NCBI GenBank assembly: GCA_037179385.1
Contig: CM074179.1
Location: 74,389,719-74,453,718, forward strand
DNA: 64,000 nt
Direction of reading: 5' to 3'
Source of the DNA: Holothuria scabra
Taxonomy: Eukaryota > Echinodermata > Holothuroidea > Aspidochirotida > Holothuriidae
The notes under the pieces are model-generated. The model searched no databases, was not told where the DNA came from, and saw nothing but the letters and a program-made list of their open reading frames with translations. Position 1 is the first letter of the stretch. Each line of letters starts with the position of its first letter. Both the position numbers and the translations under genes were made by a program. Shown piece after piece: positions 36,001 through 46,350 of this stretch.

Positions 36001-36261
36001 GCCCAAAGAGAGTGACTGCTTGGTTAAGTGGTTACAGCATAGATTTGCAGTCAGCCGGTTGGGAGTTTGAGTCATGGCGGGTCATAGCAAAGATTTCAGA
36101 ATGGGAACCAATTGCAATTGTGCTTGGTGCTCAGCATCAGCATTGGAGTAGGAAAACAAGCCAGTGAGCCACAACTGGAAAAACAGGATGTGACTGGCTT
36201 GACTTGAACTAATTGGTTGGGAACTGGGCTGTAAAACTCCTTCTGACTGCAGTGCCCAAAG
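36001..36261 (+). mobile_element. tRNA-derived SINE, second copy
   Basis: The tRNA-like head (from about 36014: CTTGGTTAAGTGGTTACAGC, with a TTGCAGT anticodon loop, Cys-like GCA) is followed by a body matching the SINE at 25215. Shared motifs include GGTGCTCAGCAT, AAACAAGCCAGTGAG, CACAACTGGAAAAAC and GGGCTGTAAAACTCC. The short repeat GCCCAAAG at 36001-36008 and 36254-36261 is a possible target duplication. The two copies differ in head anticodon but share body and 3' end. Confidence 0.7.
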
Positions 36262-37002
36262 CTTTGTTTTCCAGTTGGTTTGAAATGCCTTTAAAACACT
36301 AGTCCCAATTTGTTGCATATCTATGTACCATACGGTATGTACCGTACTGTGCCTTACTGCTCTATAAGCTTGGGTCATTTCATGTCAGCGTTAGAAGCAT
36401 TATTACAGTATACTGATGTACAGTTGTACTTGTGGTTGGGTGGCATATTGAAGTGAATACCAGTACTGGTGGTACAGGTAACATAAATGAAATCTGAAGA
36501 CATTTGGTCTGGTTCTTGAAAAAGCTACTGCCACTCAAAAAACTTATAGGTACTCATCAACAAGATGAGTCAATATATGGCTATTCAGCAAATGACAGGA
36601 AGTAACAATGGCTATATGTGCATAGTTATTGGAGAATTGTTGGCATTACTGTATATCGTGAATTTACCTGTGTCTGCAGTACATCAGAAAAGTCAAGTGT
36701 TCCTTTTTCCAACATTTCATATCGAAGTGTTTAAAGGTTTTATTCTATTTTTAAACAAGTAATTAAGTAATATCCAGCCCCTCAAGGAGAAACTGAAAGT
36801 GATCTCTATTGAATGTGAAATTCATTAACTTGTTTTGATACAGTATGTGCCACAGTCAGAAGTGAATACAAGTGTAATATTCAGAATGGATTGTCTCTCC
36901 GTTACCACACAGTGTCTTTAAAATATCTTCATGAAATATGTATTTAGCATGCTACACTATTATTTTGTTATATATTGCATTTGTTTTGGTGACTTCATAC
37001 AG

Positions 37003-37344
37003 CTCCTCCTGTTCCCCCAGCTCCTCCAGTGCCTGTCATCAATGGATGTTACAACCAGCAAGAAACTTGTATTTTGAGAAGGCAAAGGAAAGGAGAGCTA
37101 GTTTGTGGTGTATTGAAGAGTCAACAACAAGTTGAACTGAGATGGAAATGTGATAAAGATGGTGTCATCTTCAGAGATGATAGAATGGTCATCAAGAATA
37201 ACAGTGGTGTCTTTGACATGTCCATTTTAACACAATATGAGATTAAAGATGAAGCTCTGGAGTCTGTCACCATACATTGTGATGTGGTTGGGTGGAGAGG
37301 AGAAGCCCCTCCTGTTGCAAGAGTGGCTCTAATCTTAGACAAGG
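37003..37344 (+). CDS. Ig-superfamily receptor: fifth, membrane-proximal Ig domain exon
   Basis: Acceptor TGGTGACTTCATACAG and donor AAGG/GTGAGG bound a 342-base phase 1-1 exon of 113 codons. It opens with a proline-rich linker (PPVPPAPPVPV), then NGCYNQQETC, B-strand cysteine in GELVCGV, tryptophan in ELRWKC and distal cysteine in VTIHCDV. Three extra cysteines suggest additional disulfides. NNS is a sequon. A second AG at 37019-37020 (GTTCCCCCAG) is exactly 18 bases on and in frame, so use of either acceptor would change the linker by six residues. Reading into the intron meets a stop after five codons past the donor. Confidence 0.87.
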
Positions 37345-39907
37345 GTGAGGAACACATCTAAATTTGTCATTTACACTATTATTTTAACATCTTTCATGAA
37401 GCAGAACAATGCTTCTATATTTATTCAGAACATAGATTCCTGAAGAAGAGTCTAGCAGCTGGCACCATATCTGCAATTTCTTTGTCTACTGCACCAGGGG
37501 GACCTTATTGTAATGTTATAGCATGGTGTGCTTCTGCCAGAGGGGTTTTGAAAGCAAATATATTGTTGGGGTCTCATGAGTAGCAATTAGTACATGTAGA
37601 ATTATCTTCATCTTCATAGATATTAGTAAGCAGTTCTAAGAGCAACATATGCCTCTTGCACAGGGGTGCTCAAGTTTGAAGCCAGTGCATTATTAAAAAG
37701 TACAGTAATATATGTCTGTACATTGCAGAACCTGGGTACAGTATGAATGTGGGTTTTCACCTTTTTGATCATGCAGAGACTGTGTGTTTAACAAGAAACT
37801 TTTTGACTTCTTACATTTGGTTTTGCCTTTCAAATTACAGTACATGCAATATAATTAAAAAAAAGAAATGTTTGCAGGTGAAAAAGAAGAATATTTGAAC
37901 ACATGCAGGCCCTAGTAAATTTATTTTTTGGCAGTAGCCATATCATGCATGTCTATCTGCTTGAAAGTCAGGTGGTTGATTAATACTGTATACACAGGTT
38001 TGCAACCACACTTAACAATAGGCCCAGCCACTTTATAGTCTACTGTAGGTCCAGGGCTGGTCATAAGACCAGGTCTAGGTTTATCACCTTGCTTGCCTTA
38101 ACCCCTGCCTTAGGAGCAAATTTAGTTTGAATGATGTGCTTCAAAATGCTCTCCTTAAAGGCATTTTTCCTGTAGATCGCAATAACCTTTTCCTACAGTG
38201 TCTCAAGATATCTCACTGTGAAAATTGATTATTTTTCAAAAAAAATACCACTTTTCAACTAAGCCAGAAAGAGTTTTATTGTGCGCACATTGTGTCTGAT
38301 TCCTTTTGTTTTTCTTTACAATTAAACATCTTGCTTTTCTTTGAAATTTGATACTGTTGAGATATTTGGATACCTTTTCCCATAGATCTAGCATTACTCT
38401 CCATCATATGTAGGTTATAGAAAATGTAGTTGCTTTATGTTCCCTACAGCAGCATCAAAGTGATAAATAAATTTAATGCAATGTTAAATTAATGCACTGC
38501 GATGATATCACAGATTCTTCATAATTAATGAACTAAATGCCAAGAAAAGTTGTAATGCTTTAAAAGTTGTCATATGCTTAACACAATATGCTATATAAAT
38601 GCAGTTTCACCTACTGAAAGAGAAATTTTCTTTCATATGTTTTGAAGTAAATGAATTTTGTTTCTGGAATATGCCATTAATTTGTGTTTGGCAAGAAGAA
38701 GTCCACCTGGAGAAAATATAGCACCCATTTGAAAATACTGTAGTGTGCATGAAACATCAGCATACCGTACATGATGATACTGTAAGTACACTGCATTCCA
38801 AAGTCTCACAAAATACTGTAATCTCTTTGCTGCAGTATTTGGAAACTTACTTTTTGCTTAGGGATTGTTGATATGAGGGCATTTTGGGCTGTCTTACTTT
38901 GCTGTTATAGTGTTGCATTGTGAAGACCACTGTTCTTTGCCTGTACATCAGCTCCCAAAGTACAGTGGACATCCTGACAGGAGTTTTGTAGGCAAAGTGA
39001 TTCAAAATAATCCTCAAAGCAGGTTGAGTCATTTCTGAAGTTTTCAAAGTAAAACAGTTTTTAACTTTCTGTGATTGAAAGTTTTAGTTCAGTGCAAGCT
39101 TGTGTAGTGGCTACTAGCAATTCAATACTCTCACTCACTCAGTTTCTGTGAGTACACCGTTACTAGAAGAGATTACTAGAAGAGATTCTATAGGCTTACA
39201 GTATGTAAAACTTCACTTCAAGGACGTTTGGCACAATTACACCATCACAGTATACATATATGGCATATATGGGGACAGCGGGATGTTCTAATTAATTAAA
39301 ATCATTTGAAACCATTGCATTGGATGATGGATTATAAACCAGAATATACCTATCCTGAGGCTTAGGTTTTGACTTAGAGGTACAGTATCTTTAAACCTTG
39401 GAGCTTCTGTGAGCTTCGCCCCCTGCACCCCCACTAGGAATTTGCCTCTGGACCCCACTTGCATGGAATCGTGCTTCATGCTCGATTTTACGCTTTGCAG
39501 GAGATTGTTTGCCCTCAACCCCCATTTGAACAACTTTTAAAACCCTGTTGCCGCCACTGCTAAGAGTGGTTGTCTGATCAGACTGCCCAATCAGACACCA
39601 TGCCCTGTTATTATGCTTGTCCAAGAAAAAAATGGTCGCCCTTGACAATTGGAGAGGTGATTTGCTGGAACTTGCACACGTGGTCCAAAGATTCCTTCCT
39701 GCAGCATTGTTTATGTGTAATGTGTGGTAAGCAGCTATATGCCAACAGTTCTGTACCAGGTTAGTAATGCATGGGTACAGGCGGGAAACGAAGAAACTTT
39801 TCAGAATTATGAAATAAGTATTTGAGAAATGCAGTTGTGTTCTGTGCATGATGTTGCACATTTTGTTCTGTAGATAACTTTGACATTTTCTGACACCTCT
39901 TTTTCAG
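37345..39907. other. Intron before the transmembrane exon
   Basis: No supported exon. A hAT-like fragment on the minus strand lies at about 39405-39559: reversed, it starts CAGTGGCGGCAACAGGG and carries a GGGGGTGCAGGGGGCGAAGC motif. Only that terminus is recognisable. A minus-strand 156-codon frame crossing it is considered a by-product. Confidence 0.45.
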
Positions 39908-40000
39908 GTGCTGGACCTCTTTTTGAACCTGAAACTATTTGTCTGCTGGTTATTATGGCAGTCTTATCACTTAACTGTGTTTTCACCATTATGAATAATG
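39908..40000 (+). CDS. Ig-superfamily receptor: transmembrane exon
   Basis: Acceptor CACCTCTTTTTCAG and donor AATG/GTAGGT bound a 93-base phase 1-1 exon of 31 residues. A short stalk (GAGPLFEPE) precedes a hydrophobic helix of about 19-20 residues (ICLLVIMAVLSLNCVFTIM), then NN. The helix contains two cysteines but no charged residue, so it gives no sign of pairing with a charged adaptor helix. The basic stop-transfer segment comes from the next exon. The phase matches both neighbours. Confidence 0.85.
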
Positions 40001-40142
40001 GTAGGTACAGGGGGAGGGTCTAAGAGGAAGGGTGCCCTTTTCCCTTTGGAAATTTTTTGTGCACTTAAGGGGGCTAGGTGCAAAATGGTGCCCTATTTGG
40101 TGCCAAATCTATACTGAATATATCTTTAATAATTCCTACTTT

Positions 40143-41083
40143 TTAGGGAGGATTTTTTATTACGATGATAAGAGAAACCAATGCATTCATGATGGTGTGT
40201 GTGTATGTATGTATATAATTTATGTGCGTTTGTAAATGGTGGAAATCAATGTAGTTTATCTGGGTACACACCTGCCAACGGAGGTAACACCGACAATCGA
40301 GGAGTACCTCTGTTAGAGAAACAAGTCTGGGGTGCCTGTCTGCAATGAAGTAGTAGTGAGAAAGTGTTTTGGGATCGATTTGAGCAACTTCCTATATTTG
40401 GTCTGTTACAACCTTATCTGGATAACACTTTTTGTGTATGTTTGTACATGGTCGAAATTGAGGCAATTTGTCTGGGTACACACCTTCCAACTGAGGTACC
40501 ATTCGATTTCAACCCATCAAGGGGAGGTTGTAAGACATCAGTCAGAATATATATTGTTTATGTAGACGAACCCTTCACAACCTACGGTAGCTTGTATGTC
40601 TCTTGGCTAATTTGGACCATTTCCTCATTTGTGTGGTACTAAACTTGCCGACAGTACAGTGCCTCATTTTCCACCATTGACAAGTATGTATGTGTGTATA
40701 TCTCAGGATAGGAATGTCTGACAGTTTTGGTCCATAGATGGACTGTTATGTTGACCTTTAACATAATAGGGACATTTCCCACTCTGTGTGCGGAATGCAA
40801 AGTTTGTTAAGTTCTCATACCACTTATGCAATCACATTTCTGATTAGATGGGATTGCTGAGGAGAAAATTGGTTGTGAAGTTGCAGTACTGTAGGTGCTT
40901 CCTTCAAGTCCACTTGTTGAAAATATGACAGATGCTCTTATCTTGAGAACCACACATGGGATTTCAATGCAAATTGCACTGAAATGCTTGGAGTAAGTTC
41001 TGGTATAACATATCAAAACTTGATTACACCTTAAAAGCTTCTTTTAAGTTCTGAAGCAAGTATGGGGGAATAGGATTATTGTT
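40143..41083 (+). mobile_element. Minisatellite-element family B remnant with a 430-bp internal repeat
   Basis: The 5' signature GAGAAACCAATGCATTCATG followed by a GATGGTGTGTG tract is seen near 40168. It is followed by a roughly 430-bp segment (about 40213-40680) that recurs at 48189-48513 and 48737-49168. A single array-like unit (TATCTCAGGATAGGAATGTC) follows near 40698. Part of the segment is open (LGTHLPTEV, SVRIYIVYVDEPF) and is also open in the 48 kb copy. This may be chance or a relic of coding sequence. The 3' end is not recognised. Confidence 0.5.
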
Positions 41084-42431
41084 GAGGTTTTTGGTTTCCA
41101 TGAAAAGAGAAACCTATGCATTCATGATGGCGTGCGTGTGTATGTATGTGTGTATGCGTGTGTGTGCGTGTGTATGGGTGTGTGTATGTGTGTGTGTTTA
41201 TGACAGCTTGTTTACACGATATCTTGAGAAGGGAAGATCTGACAGTTCTCAAACTTAGTACACAGATACCTCATACTGAGAGGGAGAACCCTATTTATTT
41301 TGGTGGAGGTCAAAGGTCATCGGGGGTCACAGGGGGTCAAACCCCCAAATACTTGTTTACAGATATCTCATGGTAGGAAACTTGGATTAATTTCAAACTT
41401 GATATGTTGATGGTTATGATGTTAGGAAGAACCCTATTGATTTTGGTGGAGGTCAAGGGTCATTTAGGGTCATGTGGGGTCAAAACCCGAAATCCTTGTT
41501 TACAGATATCTCATGGTAGGAAACTTGGATTAATTTCAAACTTGATATGTTGATGCGTTATTATGTAAGAAAGAACCTGATTTATTTTCCTGGAGGTCAA
41601 AGGTCATTTGGGGTCACATGGGGTCAAACCCTGAAATCCTTGTTTACATGATACTTCATGGTAGGAAATTTGGATTCATTTCTAATTCGCTATGTTGATG
41701 CATTATGATGTAAAGAAGAACCCTATTTATTTTTGTGGAGGTAAAAGGTCGTTTGGGGTCAGAAGGGAACAAATCCTGAAAACCTTTTTAACACAATATC
41801 TCAAGGTAGGAAGCTTGGATCGATTTCAAACTTGATATGTTGATGCATTATGATGTAAGGAAGAACCCTTTTGATTTTGGTAGAGGTCAAAGGTCATTTG
41901 GGGTCATAGGGGGTCAAACTCAGAAAACCTTGTTTAGGATAGCTCAAGGTACGAAACGTGGATGGATTTCATAATTAGTATGTGGATGAGTTATGGTGAG
42001 AAGATGGTATGTATAAGGTTTTTTTGTGGAGGTGAAAGGACATCTGGGGTCATGATCGGTCAAACTTTGAAAACCTTGTCAAAATGGGATATCTCAAGGT
42101 AGGAAACTTGGATGGATTTCCTAATTACTGTAGTATGTGGATGTGTTATGGCGAGTTTAAAGTACTGTACCTGTTGTTTTTGGTGGAGGTCAGTGGTCAT
42201 CTGGTATCACCTGGCATCAAACTCTGAAAACCTTGTTTGTAGAATATCTTAAGGCACAGTATGAAATTTGGCTTTTTGAATATAGAAGTGTTTTGGTTAA
42301 AAGAAAAACCAGTTACTTACAGGTGGAGTCAAAGGTCACTTTGGGTCACCAGTTGTTACAAGAAATGTAGCATTTTATTGAAAAGAGCATGTATGTATCA
42401 TCGAAACCTCAATGCATTTTTGCATTCTGGT
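41084..42431 (+). mobile_element. Helentron-like non-autonomous element, family B copy 1
   Basis: The 5' end has GAGGTTTTTGG facing GAGAAACCTATGCATTC, then GATGGCGTG and a mixed TG/TATG tract to about 41200. Tandem units follow, many holding GAGGTCAAAGGTCATTTGGG or variants, with TTGATATGTTGATG and AGGAAGAACCCTATT-type motifs. The 3' end has CGAAACCTC, then the hairpin AATGCA-TTTT-TGCATT and terminal CTGG. The plan parallels family A with different terminal sequences. It ends 138 bases before the first cytoplasmic exon. No coding capacity. Confidence 0.65.
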
Positions 42432-42569
42432 TCTTAGTGCAGTTTTCTATGTTATAAAAAAAAAAATAGATCTATTTGGGTATCTGTTGATTGTTATATA
42501 CATATTTTGCAAATATGTATATAATATACATATTTTTTGTATTTTTAATGCAATATGTTTGTCTTGTAG

Positions 42570-42607
42570 TGCACATGAAAAGAACCAGAAGATCTTTGAA
42601 GACATTG
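42570..42607 (+). CDS. Ig-superfamily receptor: juxtamembrane cytoplasmic exon 1
   Basis: Acceptor TGTTTGTCTTGTAG and donor CATTG/GTACGT bound a 38-base exon entering in phase 1 and leaving in phase 0. It encodes VHMKRTRRSLKTL. The cluster KRTRR directly after the hydrophobic helix is a typical stop-transfer signal and fixes the topology as type I with the C-terminus in the cytosol. It is too short to recognise alone. The call rests on phase, charge and position. Confidence 0.72.
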
Positions 42608-42699
42608 GTACGTTGATTAGTCCTGTTTTCTTTGATACTATATTATAAGAATAACTTTTCTGTTTTGATATGACTCTTCCATATTCCATGTTCGGAATG

Positions 42700-42900
42700 G
42701 GAACAGTCAGGCACACAGCTAAGGGGGGCAAGATTGCTCTTTCATCTTTTTTTCAACACTGCGACTACAGTGATAGTGTTTTCCTAATATATATGCTGTA
42801 AATAGGCCTGGGAAATGCCATTTTCACCAATCTGAGAGGCATTTTGTACCATATTCGTAGCCAACTCATGGGCATAAATAGGAGCACTAGCAGAATGCTG
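42700..42900 (+). mobile_element. Decayed hAT-like fragment
   Basis: CACAGCTAAGGGGGGCAAG near 42715 resembles the left end of the hAT-like elements. GCCTGGGAAATGCCATTTTC near 42810 followed by AATCTGAGAGG matches their internal module. Termini and target duplication are lost. It sits between the first and second cytoplasmic exons. Confidence 0.5.
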
Positions 42901-43950
42901 TGAAGTCTACCAATACCGTAACCTCTGGTAATCCTACCATGTCAGGTGCACATGGTATCTAGTGGTGCACTAATGTACAAAAGCAACGAAGCATGTGAAG
43001 CTGTATAGCCTGTATATATACAGTACTTGTAGATGATTAATTATTTTCGAGCAAGATTTGTGCATTTCAATTCTATATGATAATTCCTATAAAATAGTTG
43101 ATAAAATACATACTAACCCTGTATGTCTCCATCTGCATACAAAATACCATATGAAGAATGTACAAATCAAATATTTTCTCATGAAACAAACAAAAAATCA
43201 CACTCTGTGATACCCCCCTTCCCCTTCTCCCCCAAGCATACTCATTCTCAGTAATGACTTTGCTTTTGCTGAGAAACTTCCTCCCTTTTCTCTTTCCAAC
43301 AAATTTCTGGCTGTGCCCTAGGGAACAGTAATGTTGTGCATCAAAGGCCATTTGTTGAAGTCTGTTAGGGAATCCAGGAGCAAAAATCTTGGGGAAAAGG
43401 GTGTCCCTCAAGTGAAAAAGTAGGACTTGATCCTATCTTTGGCTGTCCAGAATGTGAACAACAAATCTCACTTTTCCAGTGCTTGATAGTTCGTCTGTTA
43501 ACCAAAAAGAAGGACTTGGAGTCATTTACTCTTTCCCCTAGCACAGTTTTTCATCGAAGAAGCTAATTTCACCTGAAAAGATTCAACTTCAGAAAGTCAA
43601 AATTGTTATATTTATTTACTTCATAGGTGAGGCATTATGCAGGAATGTTTTCTGCACTCACAAGCTTATGAACTATGTAAGCCTAGTCAAGACTTTCCAC
43701 CATAAGGGTTCCTACATTGATGTTCTTGCATTCTGGTTTGAATTCCAATTAAGTAAGTCAAATGTTGATCTAGGTTTGCTATGTTGAGAAAATAACAAAA
43801 ACCTTTAAAATGCAAATGGTCAAGATGCAAAATTTTAATACCTTTTGTTTCCCGTTGGCAACGTATCACTCTTTAGCCTTTTGGTTTTGTGGTTTGTGAG
43901 ACATTTCAACATACAGAATTGTTTAATGCACAATTGCTACATCATTTCAG

Positions 43951-44044
43951 GAATCGTTGCCTGGTAACTCCAATCAAAGTAAAAAGGGCACTTGTAAGTC
44001 AACTAAGGATGTAAACCTTGTGGAGATTGTCGCTGTTCAGGAAA
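43951..44044 (+). CDS. Ig-superfamily receptor: cytoplasmic exon 2
   Basis: Acceptor TACATCATTTCAG and donor GGAAA/GTAAGT bound a 94-base exon, phase 0 in and phase 1 out, giving 31 residues. The sequence is polar and Lys/Ser-rich first (SNQSKKGTCKSTKD), then VNLVEIVAVQE. An internal GTAAGT at 43994 is a possible earlier donor that would shorten the exon and shift phase. By chance or not, bases 43956-43968 (GTTGCCTGGTAAC) also match an RFX X-box. No known domain is recognised. Confidence 0.7.
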
Positions 44045-45565
44045 GTAAGTACTTTGTAAATTAAGTTGCGTTACAATAGTTCACATCTATCCCGTGCCTC
44101 GCAACAGGGAAAAAAGACCTTGTGCACTACCAGATTAAACCAGAACATAAAAAGTTGAGGCATAAAATCCTGTTAAGGGTGTTCACTTAACAAATTACCC
44201 TAGCACCTGTGAGCACCTGTTATGATTGTCAAACATTGTACTTTATGATGGAAAAAAAACTAAAAAGTTTATATGGGGCAATTTTTAGCAATTTAATTAT
44301 CTCAATACATAGCACATATTGAGATATTGTCGCACTAGCCAGTGGATGAAATTTTTTAGAGCAAGGGAATGTGATTGGATCAATGGTCATGATGTCTTTC
44401 AGAATTCGAGAGCATGCATGCTCTTGGGGTTTGGGGCAGAGAACATTGAATTTTTTCACATTAAAAGAGTGATGGTTGCTATGTGTTGCTTAGTTATTTT
44501 GGCGAATTTTAAAGTAAAACTCTTCAGTTGTCATGGAAACTTCAACGAAGCTGTCATTGCTTTGCACACAGCACTTTGGTTGCTAGGCACAGATTCCTAC
44601 TGACTGAGAATTTTTACATTTTGTAGTTATAACAACTTTCAGATGTTAGAAGCTAGTGTCACACCTCTTCTAAATCAAGCATGAAGTAATTGTAAAATAA
44701 TATCGCTTAGTCTGACCATAAATAAAGGCTCTGGAAGCAGATATCTGCAGAGTAGTTATCTTGAGAGGAATAAGCTCATTTACAATTCATCTAGTTACAG
44801 TGTAGTGCACAAAATGTGTCCATGAGGTATAATCAAGGCAGGGAGTTGCAAGTGTCTTTATGTTGTGATGAAAAAATTTACTTCTCAAGAATTTATTGAA
44901 GTGTATTTGAGGATCTGTAATATACTGTATTGCATGGGTGCTGTTTCTATACCCACTTGTCATTTAGTGTAACAATGAAAACACTCAAGATATTAGCAGA
45001 GAAATAGCTCACACTCCTTCAGAAGTTGTGAAATACCAAAATATTTGAATGAGACTGTGAAAATAGCATTACGGAGAGTGATTTGACGAAAAATAGCGTT
45101 GTGGAATGCAGACAGAAAAAAGCTATCCTTGATCTGTTGGCTTTATTGGAAGATGTCACTGATCTACATCTAGCTGGTTAATTATTTCTGCTTTACTAAG
45201 ATTCAGTATAGTGTACAATGATTATGTTCATCACTTAGTGCTAATACGTTTATTGCTGTAAAAATTGTTCTCTGTGCATTTGATCATTTTTGAGCATAAG
45301 ATGCATCAGGATATTAACAATATATGTATAATGTTTTAATGCAAAGCACCAAAGGAAGACTGTGTTTACATAAAATATCATTTGCAAACATATGAAAACT
45401 TTCACCAAAGTATTGCGATTCTGCAGAATTGCTGCTCTAGTGTTAATTTGAAAAAAAAAAAAGCTAGTTAAGTTTAAAGTTCCTGACTACAAGAGGGGTT
45501 GTATGCCAATCTTTCTGTGAAAAATGAACTGTTCTATGATTTAACTGTTTCTTTTATTTGTACAG

Positions 45566-45591
45566 GTCAACCTGCCAGAAACGATCTAGAG
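45566..45591 (+). CDS. Ig-superfamily receptor: cytoplasmic micro-exon 3
   Basis: Acceptor TTTTATTTGTACAG and donor CTAGAG/GTGAGA bound a 26-base exon, phase 1 in and phase 0 out. With the split codon it contributes SQPARNDLE. Such a short exon would normally be doubtful. Its phases fit exactly between the neighbours and both splice sites are good. Confidence 0.55.
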
Positions 45592-45715
45592 GTGAGATGT
45601 TTGTTCAAATTGCTACAGCTTGGTCACATCCAGGCCAGTAACAGCAAAAAGCCACAGAAGGACGAGAGTAGAATTCAACAACTTAATTATAATTTACAAA
45701 TAATTCTTACTTCTC

Positions 45716-45938
45716 ACTTAATTCATACAATTACGAAATCTTTATTCAGGCCTGATTACAGTTAATTACTTGCTTAATGTACTACCAATAAGTACATTAA
45801 GCAAGTAATTAATTGTAATCAGGCCTGAATTAAGATTTTGTGATTGTATTCTTAATTTTCACTTAATTCATACAATCACAAAATCTTAATTCAGGCCTGA
45901 TTACAATTAATTACTCGCTTAATGTACTTATTGGTAGT
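45716..45938. repeat. Three-arm inverted repeat (A, A', A) able to form alternative hairpins
   Basis: Copy A1 (45716-45784), its reverse complement (about 45787-45850) and a second direct copy A2 (about 45861-45938) all contain CAGGCCTGA and a TTAATGTACT end. The A'-A2 pair from 45781 to 45938 is a near-perfect hairpin with arms of roughly 65-70 bases, and A1-A' could pair instead. It lies in the intron 125 bases after cytoplasmic exon 3. The superfamily is unknown. Confidence 0.75.
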
Positions 45939-45985
45939 CTTGCCGGCATCAGTACACGTCACGATGGTTAGCGGCTGCAATAGTG

Positions 45986-46350
45986 TTAAGCCTGCCATCC
46001 ATTCGTCCGTGATGCGTGATCCGTGTCAGCATCCGCGTATGTGTCCTTATCCGTGAAAAATTGCTCACATAGAAAAAACATTACCAGCCATCTATTCATC
46101 CATTCCGTGTCCGTGTGCGTGTCCACTACTCTATTATACAGGCCCTTCTAGCTCAAAATTACAACATCGTGTAAGCAAGTTATGGTGGTTTTAGTAAAAG
46201 AGGGCAGCAGAAAATAGCATTCTGCTAGCAATGTGGGTGGTCACGGACAAGTTTTCACGTATGAATGGATGTTCACTTCACTCATGCACGGACACGCACA
46301 TGGACGCAGACACAGATCACACATCACCGTCGAATGGATGGCAGGCTTAA
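45986..46350. mobile_element. 357-bp MITE with TTAA target site
   Basis: The first 16 bases, GCCTGCCATCCATTCG (from 45990), are exactly inverted at the right end (to 46346). Imperfect pairing continues for roughly 65-70 bases. TTAA flanks both sides (45986-45989 and 46347-46350). TTAA duplication is characteristic of piggyBac and Kolobok superfamilies. There is no coding capacity, so it depends on a transposase elsewhere. Confidence 0.75.

Noticed and set aside
39391..39861. Minus-strand 156-codon open frame, the second longest in the window
   Set aside because: It crosses a hAT-like terminus, has no recognisable domain and lies in the intron before the transmembrane exon.
43627..43676. Possible cytoplasmic exon after TTTACTTCATAG
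   Set aside because: In the required phase 0 it reaches a TGA after 14 codons. The exon at 43951 fits the chain without it.
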